Source of the DNA: Ifrita kowaldi
Lineage: Eukaryota > Chordata > Aves > Passeriformes > Cinclosomatidae
Assembly: GCA_013398055.1 (NCBI GenBank)
Contig: VZRS01002799.1
Location: forward strand, 481,845 to 545,844
Length of the DNA: 64,000 nt
Direction of reading: 5' to 3'
The position numbers and the translations under genes were made by a program. A model generated the notes under the pieces. The model did not search any database and was not told the origin of the DNA. It saw only the letters and a list, made by a program, of their open reading frames with translations. Shown here one piece after another: positions 1-9,690 of the stretch. Each line of letters opens with the position of its first letter. Positions within the stretch are counted from its first letter, which is position 1.

Positions 1-261
1 CACTTGCAATGTGGTCTCTCCTAAAAGCATCTTATTCTCATGATTCATTGAATCTGAAAGATTAATCTGATTAGAAAAGATGCACTGTGCATCAGTTCAG
101 CAGAAGCAGATGGAAAAGAGGAGAGGACCTTGGAGGATGAATTATAGCCAGCTAAATTATCTCATTATGTGTGAGGAATGAAATTTGCTTTGACAATTGG
201 ATATCTTCAGCAAAAATACCAGAATGGAAAAAATATTGTAAATTGCATTTAGTTAACCTGT

Positions 262-308
262 TGTATCTGGACTTGATGATCTTGGAGGTCTTTTCCAACC
301 TATGATCT
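262..308 (+). mobile_element. CR1 LINE 3'-end fragment
   Basis: A short piece matches the end of avian CR1 elements: a stretch reading like TGGACTTGATGATCTTGGAGG, then a CCAACCT block and a degenerate TATGATCT tail. Only the last ~45 bases of the element are recognisable, so this is a heavily 5'-truncated or decayed copy in plus orientation. The identification rests on remembered CR1 consensus, not an alignment. Confidence 0.65.
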
Positions 309-748
309 CTCACATTTTTGCCTGCTATAGCAGTCTTTTTTGTAGGATAAGAGGCAGACAGCAATGTAAGTATAGCTGGTAAGACTGCTTTGCTCTGATT
401 TAGCTCTACAAAAAGGACAAAAAAAAAACAATTCAAAACAAACAGTCCAATGGTTGGTTCTGTTTTTTCTTAATGAAATTTAAGGAAAATACTTCTTCAG
501 GACCTTGAACTCCACCATTTCATGGCTACTGCAACTAAGGCTTCACATTTTCAGCAAACCCCTTGTTGTAGGTGTATATGAGGTCCAGAAAAGCACTTCT
601 CTGTCAATAATAAATGTTCATGCCCTTGCCTTTCCTTTCTGTCCACACAAGACTTAAGATTTATTAGTGCACTAAATTATGTATAAAAAAAAAACCAAAA
701 CAAATCAAACAAACTAATTCTAACAAACTAATTTTCAAAATCACTTGG
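309..748. other. Unique AT-rich sequence, no gene seen
   Basis: I see no coding exon here. The stretch holds two low-complexity A/C-rich runs (about 418-450 and 683-740, rich in CAAA and AACAAA) and otherwise unremarkable AT-rich DNA. The last five bases (744-748, CTTGG) are the left target-site duplication of the adjoining LTR. Confidence 0.6.
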
Positions 749-1410
749 TGTGCCGGTTTGGCCAAAATCTAGCAATATATATATATCCTCTGAGGGAAAA
801 GCAGGTTACAACCACCCTTCCCCCCACCAGGTTCGGGAAAAAAGAAATTTTCCTCGAAGGAAAGGGAAAGAGATAAAAACTATTTATTTAACAAACACAC
901 AGGAAAAGAATAATAATGCTAAATAATGAAACCTCTCGCTATGGAGAGAAACTGGGGAAGATTTCAGAGTCCTTCTGTAGGTGTGGTCTCTTTCCTCCTC
1001 AGAGCTGGGTTGGTGAGGGCGTGGGCCCTCCTCCGGGCCTCGGGGAAAAATTCTCCCGATGTGTTCTGATGTTGTTGAAACAGTCCAGAAGAGAAAAAAG
1101 GAAAAAACCAAAGTCCCAGGAAACAAAGTTCAGCTCTCCGTCTCACGCCGGGGAGAGAAAAAAAAACAACCAAAAACTGAAAAGCTGGCTGAAGAGCAAG
1201 CAGGATGCTTCCTCTGTGCTACCGCAGCCGGAGAATGCAGAGGAGGGTATATCTCTGTGTCCTTGAGAAACTGCTTTGAAAAGTTTGTTTGTTTGTTTGT
1301 TTTTCCCCTCCCCTCTCAAGTTCAGTTTAAAAGCACAGAAAAGGCACAAAATTAAGTTTTGGGCATAGAGCAGTGATAGGGGGTACACATCATAGAGTCA
1401 CCCCAAGACA
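749..1410 (-). mobile_element. Solo LTR of an avian endogenous retrovirus, copy 1
   Basis: This 662-bp element reads TG...CA on both strands and is flanked by a perfect 5-bp duplication, CTTGG at 744-748 and 1411-1415, so both ends are exact. A second member lies at 16043-16689. On the minus strand an AATAAA poly(A) signal (plus-strand TTTATT, 883-888) lies in the last quarter, where the R region of an LTR is expected, so the retroviral sense strand is minus. No internal retroviral sequence adjoins it, which makes it a recombination-derived solo LTR. A (GTTT)n run sits at 1285-1301. A 5-bp target duplication fits several ERV classes; I do not assign a named family. A minus-strand frame (884-1126) is discussed in the findings. 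Confidence 0.88.
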
Positions 1411-1600
1411 CTTGGATGTTGAACTCTTAAAAATAAATAAAAATTAATTACCATTTATATTCAATTTCACATTTTGCTCAGTTTCATTTGTAAGTTAAAA
1501 TTCAACAATAGTACCTGTACAGTAATTAATGGGGTTTTTTGTTGGATAGGTTCTTCGTTATTTGGGATTTTTTTGTTCATTTGTTTGCAAAAGAGGACGT

Positions 1601-2420
1601 AATCATAGAATCATAAAATATGCTGAGTTGCAAGGGACATATCAGGATCATCAAGTCCAACTCCTGACTGTGTACGGGACCATCCCCAAAAATTATACCA
1701 TGTGCCTGAGAGCAGTGTCCAAATGCTTCTTGAACTCTTGTCACACTTAGTGCTGTGACCACTTCCCCGGGGAACCTGTGCTGGTGCCCAGTCACCCTCT
1801 GGGTGAAGAACCTTCTCCTGACATCCAGCCTAACTCCCCTCGACTCAGCTTCATGCCATTCCCTTGGGTCCTGTCACTGGTCACAAGAGTGAAGAGATCA
1901 GTGCCTGCCCCTCCACTTCCCCTCATGAGGACGTTGAAGACCACAGTGAGGTCTCCCCTCAGTCTCCTCCAGGCTGAACAAACCAAGTGACCTCAGCTGC
2001 TCCTCATACGGCTTCCCCTCCAGACCCTTCACCATCTTCATTGCCCTCCTCTGGACACTCTCTAATGGCTTTATGTCTTTTTTGTATTGTGGTGCCTAAA
2101 ATTGCCCCCAGCACTGGAGGTGAGGCCGCCCCAGTGCAGAGCAGAGCAGGACAATCCCCTCCCTGGCCCAGCTGGCGGTGCTGTGCCTGATGCCCCCCAG
2201 GACACGGCTGACCCTCCTGGCTGCCAGGGTCCTTCTGACTGATACTCAACTTGCTATTGACCAGGACCCCAGGTCCCTTTCCACAGCTGCTCTCCAGCTT
2301 CTCATTGCGCAGTTTATACACGCAGCCAGGGTTGCCCTGTTCCAGGTGCAGAATCCAGCACTTGCCCTTGTTGAACTCCATATGGTTGGTATAAGCCTTT
2401 CTGTTCAGTGTTTTTAGCAT
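1601..2420 (-). mobile_element. CR1 LINE, 5'-truncated, minus strand
   Basis: Read on the minus strand this is the terminal ~0.8 kb of a CR1 non-LTR retrotransposon. The 3' end is the tail AATCATAGAATCAT (plus strand, 1601-1614). The minus-strand frame at the upstream end (2420 towards 2200) contains the late reverse-transcriptase motif series NKGKC...LHL...LESS...GVLV.SKLS.SQ, typical of the CR1 RT C-terminal region. The frame then breaks and the remaining homology continues in other frames with stops, so the copy is dead. The 5' boundary near 2420 is approximate. Function in the family: RT copies the element by target-primed reverse transcription; this copy cannot. Confidence 0.88.
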
Positions 2421-3669
2421 CCTCCCAGTGTCTGTACGTGCTGACTGGTGTGTGAACTTGCCTTGCCACTTGTGTTGGGTCTGAGTGCAGTCTCAGACAT
2501 CCAACTTCTTCACAGAAGGAAGCTTCTTGGAAGACTGGCATAGGGAGTGGATTTTACCTCTGAAAGTTGTGGAAACTGGGGCTTCCAAAATGATGCCTGT
2601 ACATAGCAGAATTAGATTTAACTAAATCTTTCCTCTCCTAGGCAAAGGTTTTATAGTTTATTTGTTAGCAATAGGATAAAACAGTGAACTTACTCATTCT
2701 CACTTCAACTTCTGTTCATAACAAACAGTGTTTATTATACGGAGTATAGTATCAGCTTTTTAATTGCAAGTTAGGATATGCAATGGCCTTATCAAATATA
2801 AAATTAGCTGGTAATTTAAGTTCCTTCTGCTACCTCTTTGCAGAAGTCCTCTGTAGGATTCAAGAATTAGACTGAATTTCTGTTTTTCTTTTCTTACTCG
2901 AAATGTTGTACTGCAAATTTGGTTGTTCTGGTGTACTATTAACAAATTCTTCTGTTACTGTTCTAAACAATCCTTGATGTAAATGGCAAGAACTTTGTTG
3001 TGTATAGATATTACTAGTTTCAAACCTCAGAAAAAGCCAAAAATGCTTATATTTTTTCAGTAGTTTTACGAATTTTTTCCATTGCCCTTCACAGATTTAA
3101 TGGTAGAAGGATATATTTATTGAATGACGTCTGGCACTGAAATCTGTTAAGTGTGGTGCATACCTATAGCTTCCATATTGAAAAGAAAATTGAATAATTG
3201 AAGTAGAAATAGTTTTCTTGTTTCTGTTTCAAATGTATCAAATTTTGCTAACTTTTATAAAGTAAAGTATTTTGCTGTTAGGAATAAAGTATTTTACAAA
3301 TAAAGCTAGCATATAGCTCTTTGACTACATATGTGTGTCTTAAGTATTTCTTGCGTCATTGATCTACAGTTCAAGTACAGTTTTCATCTGAAAAGAATTT
3401 TCTGATGTCCTTTGAAGAACCAGGGCTTTGAGAGATCTTCTGATTGAGGTGAGATTATTTCCAAGTTTAGACTGCCTTAACTGTAAACCAAAGCAAACTC
3501 TTCTGGACTTGACTTGTCAGTTACAGCTGTGTGTGAGTTATCCAAAACAGAGCTTTCCACAAAAGGGTAGGAGTTGAGTAAAATTTTTAAGGAAGTCCTT
3601 TAAACAGATGAATTAGTAGATGAGGCCTTGTTCATGCAGTGGCATCAGTTTCTGTGTTAGTCCTTATTG
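2421..3669. other. Unique AT-rich sequence, no gene seen
   Basis: The stretch is AT-rich with scattered homopolymers and short open frames of chance length. I could not recognise an exon, an RNA gene or a repeat in it. Confidence 0.55.
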
Positions 3670-4110
3670 CAGGAATAAAACGGGGCTGGCAGGAAGCACT
3701 GAGGATTCACTGCCGGGTGCTGTGGATCCCTGGATGTGACCTGCGGAGTGAGCAGGTGTTTGCTGCACTTTGTGTCAGGGAGCAGCAGCACGGGCAGCAC
3801 GTGCCCTTCCCAGCACAGTGCTCTGGTGCCGGTCCGTGCCCGGCAGGGGCCGCAGGAGACGGGGTGGCCAGTCAGGCCCAGAACTGGTCAGGGTGTGAGT
3901 GTCACACAGGAGCCAGCGCCGAGCAGGGTTGGGGACGCGGCTGTGGGTGGGACGCGTTTCCCCTGCCCAGTGAGGGGGTTCAGGGGACGGGGCTGGGCCT
4001 GCGGCACAGCCCTGCAGGGCTGAGGTCCTGGGCCCAGGCACTGGGCTGGCCAGCAGGGACAGGGCCAGGCTGCTCAGGGCACCTGGGGCATCTTGATGCA
4101 CCCTTCAGAC
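3670..4110. other. GC-rich, CpG-bearing block
   Basis: Base composition rises sharply here against AT-rich flanks, and at least fifteen CpG dinucleotides are retained (for example CCGGTCCG near 3830, GACGCG near 3932 and 3950). Frames are open on both strands (158 codons plus, 108 codons minus), which GC-rich DNA produces by chance. It could be a small orphan CpG island, an unrecognised promoter, or a locus of GC-biased gene conversion. No splice-flanked exon or known protein was recognisable. Confidence 0.5.
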
Positions 4111-5029
4111 TCTGATCAGAACTTTCCCCGGTCTCACAGCGTGGCTGTAAGCAGCCCATCTTACAGCTGTGTTCTGCTTTTATAGCCGGAACTCAGAACA
4201 GTATCAGTACTTGCTGTTTTCTTCAGATTCAGATTCAATAGTCATAGGATTTTAGAATAGGCTGTAGAAAGAGCTCAATATTTGTGCAGTTCTTTATTTG
4301 TATTTTTGTATAGGTATGGCGATGTGACAATTTTGTAGGTCTCTTGTATAATTACCATTTTCCTTTGTTCTGTGTATGGTATGATGATAACTGTGCCTGA
4401 CGTGAGAACTCTAAATATCACCTGAACTACAGGCTTATGTAAGTGTTTAACTTACAACTTCAGCATAGATATTTTTTTTAGTATTCCCCCTTCAGCTTTT
4501 AACCTCAAGTGATAAAGTGACATTGATTGTACTGCTCCATGAAATTCACTTCAGCACTGGAAGCAAGTCTGTCCATCGGGTGGCTTGAAGGGCTATAGCA
4601 CCACCTACCGAGACCCAAAAGTTTTTCTGAGAAACCGAAATCCTCCCTGACTGAAAAAAACGCAGCATATTCTACACAGTGACGGCGTTCTGAGAATTTG
4701 ATCGGTGCTCTCACTGGAAATTTGAAGTTTCACTTCTACCTGTGCTTTATCCTTTTAATCTAAATCTTCCCATTTAAAAATTACCTAATTTGAGTTGGGA
4801 TTGTTTTTTCAGTGAGATGTTATTCTTTTTTTAGTTGCTTTTAATAGCATCTGTAAATCTTTAACACATGAGGCAACTGTTCACATGCAGTTTTGTATGA
4901 GTAATAAAATGTGGGAGTGATGGAACACCAGGTTCAGCATCCTCTTTTCTCACAGCCTTAGCAAATTCTTTGGCATTTAATCTGCTATTGTGAACTTTCC
5001 AAAGGTGGCATCTACTTCGTAGGCCCTAT
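4111..5029. other. Unique sequence, possible ancient repeat scrap
   Basis: No gene is recognisable. Around 4237-4285 a stretch starting AGTCATAGGATTTTAGAAT faintly resembles a decayed minus-strand CR1 tail, but too weakly to annotate. The block 4500-4720 keeps a few CpGs in AT-rich surroundings and could be a conserved non-coding element; that is only an impression from composition. Confidence 0.4.
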
Positions 5030-5581
5030 TGCCCTGGTTTAACCCCAGCTGGCAACTAAGCCCCATGCAGTTCACTCACCCCAGTGGGTGGGGGATGAAG
5101 GGTAAAAGTGAGAAAACTCATGGGTTGAGATAAATACAGTTTAATAGGTGAAACAAAACAAGGAATTCATTCACCACATCCCATGGGCAGGGAGGTGTTC
5201 AGCCACCCTCAGGAAAGCTGGGCTCCATCACGTGTAAGGGTGCCTTGGGAAGACAAACGCTGTATCTCTGAACATCCTCTCCTTCCTTCTTATTCCCCAG
5301 CTCTCTAGGCTGAGCATGATGCCGTGTGGTGTGGGATATCCCTGTGGTCAGCTGGGGTCAGCTGTCCTGGCTGTGTCCTCTCCCAACCCCTTGTGCACCC
5401 CCAGCCCTCTCACTGCTCAGTTGGGGTGAGGAGCAGAAAAGGCCGTGACTGTGCAAATGCTTCCCAGCAATAGGGAAAATGTATCTGCATTGTCAGCCCT
5501 GTTTCCAGCACAAACCCAAAACACAACCCCATACTAGCCATTGTGAAGGGAATTAACTCTGCCCCAGCCAAAGCCAGCACA
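5030..5581 (-). mobile_element. Solo LTR, common avian ERV family
   Basis: The plus strand begins TGCCCTGGTTTAACCCCAGC and ends AAAGCCAGCACA, the reverse complement of an LTR group that recurs across bird genomes. Inner blocks also match what I remember of it: GGTTGAGATAAATACAGTTTAAT, the CATCCCATGGGCAGG block and CAGCTGTCCTGGCTGTGTCC. The retroviral sense strand is minus. An ATTAAA poly(A) signal is present (plus-strand TTTAAT, 5140-5145). I see no clear target-site duplication and no internal ERV sequence, so it is a solo LTR that may be slightly degraded at its ends. Length is 552 bp. Confidence 0.85.
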
Positions 5582-7700
5582 CCATCGAGGAAGAGAACTT
5601 CAGAGCCATCAGAAGGCAGCCAGAGGCTTGGGAAATTCCCAAACTCTGTGAAGCAACCACAGGTAGTCCAGAAGGACATCTTTCTGCCTGTACTGTCAGG
5701 TTTCAGAGAGTGGTATAACAATATTGTAGGCCAGAAGACATTTAAAAATGTCTGGGTGCCTCGTTAGAGGCAGGAAATGTTCCGTGGCAGAATAACAAAC
5801 CAGCCCAAATCTCCTTAGATTTGCAAATGATTGTTTAGGAGTCTGCAAGGAATGGGTCTAAGTAAGCTGGATTTTGAGAGCAGTTTTTGTATTGCATCCT
5901 ACTTTTGTTCTTGTTGCCCAGAGCATCAATCTTCACTCAGATTTGGCAACAAATGTTCTGAAACGGATTGGCTTAGGTTTCTGATCCACAAGACAGTTCC
6001 TTTCCTTACCAGCTCCACAGACAGGAAATGTCAGCAGGAAAGGGAAAGCTTTTTAAGTTGACACTGAGGAGGGTGGGGGCAGAGAATAGAATCATATTTT
6101 ACATTCCTGACTTGCATACTGCCATGCTTGTTTTAATGCCTGTAGGAAAGGAGTGAACAGAGCAGTCAGGTACTTGGGACATGAAAATGAAGTAGGTAGG
6201 TACATATTTTTCCCCAATTGTAAAAGAAGGATGGAGATACTGAAGAAATTAATAGTAATGCATTACTGACATGATTGGTTTTGTTTAAATGTTTTTTGCA
6301 GATGATTCATTGACACTAAACTAAAAAGAGTGAGAAAAATACAGGGTTTTTTTTCAAAGAAACCTTAAAAAAAAACCCAACCAAAAACCCCAAAAAAACA
6401 GATGCCACAAAACAACAACAAAAACCTCAAAGCCTTCTGCCACTTCGTCTAAGAGGTCAAAGATAACACTTCAGTGTCCTGTTTTCTGTTCCCTTTTTGC
6501 CACTGCTCTGAAGGAAGAAGTAGTTTTCTACTTTATGGTTATGACCTTCTTGGAAATAAATTCAGCCACTGAAAGCAGCAATCTATTAAAATATGCTTGT
6601 TTTCCACACATTGCAGAACTCTTAAATTCCAGTAAGATAGTTTTCCATAAAGCATTTTTTCCATCCTTGAACGTATTTGGATTATAAGTGAGGAATATTT
6701 TTCTGCTGTGTAGTCTCATGGAGGTGCTAGTTGAGCATATTTTGTCCACTCCTTTCTTTTTTCTTTTTAAGAATGTAGTTTTACAGAGCTACGCTTTCAG
6801 TGTTCATTGGTAGCAGAGATAAACAAAACCAAATATTTGTAAAAATCTTTACTTTCCTCCATGTAGCCAGAGAGGTGTTTCTCCTTGGAGAATTTGGTTT
6901 TGAATTTAATTTATTTTTGTCTCTTGCAACTGTAAAAACAGTAAAAGATATCTTTACTATGACAAGACAACAAAGATGGCATATTCTTTATAAAAGGGAA
7001 AAAAAACCAACTACCACATCCCAAGCATTGATTTTTTTTTTTCTATTTTTGTGGCTTTTCTGAATTTCATTTTAAAATGCACTTGTCCTAAGAAAGTCTT
7101 TTCTCAGAAACTGTGAGTAAAACCTAGTCTTGCACAGCATGGAAGCAGATCTAGTCAAACTTTTGCATGGCTTTGGGTTTATTACACTTGAGCCTGTGGC
7201 CCAGTTCTGAAAGCATCTGGGTGTGTGACTTCCATCCTATTTATGATTCCTCAAGGTAGGAAAGATTAACATATGGAAACACAGTCCAAATATCATGCAA
7301 ATAATTTTTTAAAAATTGTAATAACTCACCAAATGATCACAAGGAACAAATGTAGGAAATGGGTGTTGTGGTCACTCAGAAAAGCTTTACAAATTTAACT
7401 CTTCCCTCCTCCTGGGGGTGTCTGTCCTCATCCCGTGAGTAAGTAACACTCTCCAGTTGGTAATTCAGCATGGGAGCTTGCACAAGGACCCTGGACTCTG
7501 AACAGCAGTGGCTGAGGTGCCCTCCCAAATACTCTTCTTCTGACTTCTGTGAAGCAGGAAGAAAGACCAAGAGGAGTGACAGTGCCTGAGGCTGTCACAA
7601 ATCTCTGCTGAGGGAATGTGAGCAGAAGCGCCGAGACAGGCAGTAGGAACATCTCCATAATCCAAAGTACTGAAGATTATATTTCTGCATTTTACAAAGC
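5582..7700. other. Unique AT-rich sequence, no gene seen
   Basis: No coding exon, RNA gene or interspersed repeat was recognisable. A low-complexity T-run, then A/C-rich DNA (about 6345-6427, CAACCAAAAACCCC-like), and poly(T) runs near 7030 are the only structured parts. Confidence 0.55.
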
Positions 7701-7727
7701 AGTTGGGATTCACTGGTTGCTATTGTG

Positions 7728-7772
7728 ACCATGTTCTTAGATCCCTGTGACAGAGGGACCTAAGAACGTGGT
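7728..7772. other. Near-perfect 19-bp hairpin
   Basis: The arm 7728-7746 (ACCATGTTCTTAGATCCCT) pairs with 7754-7772 across a 7-base loop (7747-7753). In the plus-strand transcript there is one G.U pair (7732 with 7768) and one A-C mismatch (7741 with 7759). A weaker, mismatched lower stem can be drawn outwards to about 7717-7783. The shape resembles a small microRNA precursor or a short palindromic transposon relic. I do not recognise the sequence as a known microRNA. Confidence 0.7.
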
Positions 7773-9690
7773 TTCTACTGTCTGTCTTAATTTCTTAAAA
7801 AAAGTCTATTCAATTAAATGTCAGGAAAATGACAGTGATCATTAACAAAAGCCACTCATTTGCAGGGTAGAGGGATGCTGAAACCATGACAAGTAAGCTT
7901 TCTGGGCCAGGGGTCATTTTATTTCTGTTTCTATACACAATGCTTTGTGCAAAATGGTTTCTGAGCAGAAAACCCATCAGCACTCCAGTAATTAACTAAG
8001 TTCTGGTCTTTATTGAAGGTCTGACACAAACACAATTAAAACTGAAAGTATTCTCTCTGCAAATTCTACTGGACATAGGCAAAATTATTTGAAATGTGTA
8101 TATATATGTATAAAATTTGAATGTATGTATATATTTTTATATATAATTTCAAATTTTATATATGTGTGAATTATGTGTGGGTTATGTGTGAATAAAAAAA
8201 AAATTAAGCTATAACCATTTTGAAATAGCTTTTGTAATGAATATTATGTCTTCAGCCAGGGGAACAAATGCAAATGCATCTCATCTCCAGCTGCAGATGA
8301 GTTGAAATGTGGAGTCCCTAACCCTACATGCACACTTTGAACACTTTTTTTTTCTTTCTGCTGACAGCCTTTTAGCAGCATCCCCTCAGGAGGCTTATAT
8401 TATAAAGTGTAATCTATCTTCTGTTTGATGAATTCTAGGATATTTAAAGAAAAAGTGCTGAAAGAAGCAGACTTGCTGCTGAACCCCTCGTCCTGAATCA
8501 ATTTCCCAGTCCAGTGTGCCTGTAACTGCTGAAGCCCTGCTTACCCTTACGTTAGGATTAAGAATCCTATATGCTACAACACAGATATGTTCTTTATCTA
8601 GTGCCTCCTCACTCTGACTCCCCCTTTTCTGCCTACGCCCTGTAGCCCTGAGCGACCCTTCTGTCCCCACTTTGTCACAGAATGAACTCCTCCAAATCAG
8701 CCCCAGCTGGAGCAGCTCCCCACTGAAATGTCCATCTGATTCCCTTCTTTCCCAGCTCCACAGCGTACCTGGCTACATAAAAGCACCTGGTTTTTTGAAC
8801 ACCGATCACTTTTTTGTTCTTGTATTCTTTCTGCTAACTTGGAAGGGTCAGCTGGGAGAGCTGTTGTTAAAGAAAATACGGTTTAGCAAGTGGTGACTCA
8901 GTAATCTGTATTGTCTGGTATCTTCTGACTTGCATCAGAAATGGAAGAACAATAGCAGACTCTGACTCCCTGGAGACTCTGAGTTTGGGTTTTAGTGTTT
9001 GGGTTTGTTTTTTTTTTAATAAAAGCAAGAACATTTGTTGGCGACTGGAATGTCTTGGGATATTACACTGAGACCATATATTTTAGTTGAGCTTTAGTAG
9101 GCCTTCTAACTGGAAAAACTGCACAAAAAAAGAATTTTTCAGTGCAAAAAAAGAGCAATGTTTTTTATGTCTGCAAAAGGCATTGCTTTTTGTGTGTGAT
9201 TTCATCTTCTGGAGTGCATTGTGAATGTAACTGAAAATGTACTGCAAAGGACTGTGTAGAAAGATACAGCCTCAAATAAACTATGTAAGAGAGCTTTCTT
9301 AAGGAGTGAAAAAAATATGAAAATAAAATACCTCCAGGCCTCTATTTTGAAAACAATGCAAATGTTAGACTACATTTCATTTTTGTAATGCTAGCCATCC
9401 CTTTCACTAAAAAGAAAAACTGATCCAAACCTTTTCTGCAGTTAAAAACATTTCAAACACGTAGTAGGTACCCTTCTCACTTCAGCCCATCACCACCAGT
9501 CTTTATTCTGATGTGCTGTAGAAGGGAATTAATCTCCTTACAGGTTTTTTTTCCTTTTTCCTTCCTACATTCATACAATGTTTCCTGTGAGACTGTGAGC
9601 CCTCCTATCTGTGTGTGCCATAAAACAAATATTTGAATTGTATGTCATTTTAAAACAGGCCTTTTGAAGAAAAGTGCTTTAATTAACATT
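7773..9690. other. Unique AT-rich sequence with an AT inverted repeat
   Basis: No gene is recognisable. At 8104-8165 an AT-rich inverted repeat occurs: the arm around 8104-8121 is nearly the reverse complement of the arm starting at 8148 (TTCAAATTTTATATATG), with TA/TG repeats between and around them. Poly(A/T) runs occur near 8190, 8346 and 9009. Confidence 0.55.
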
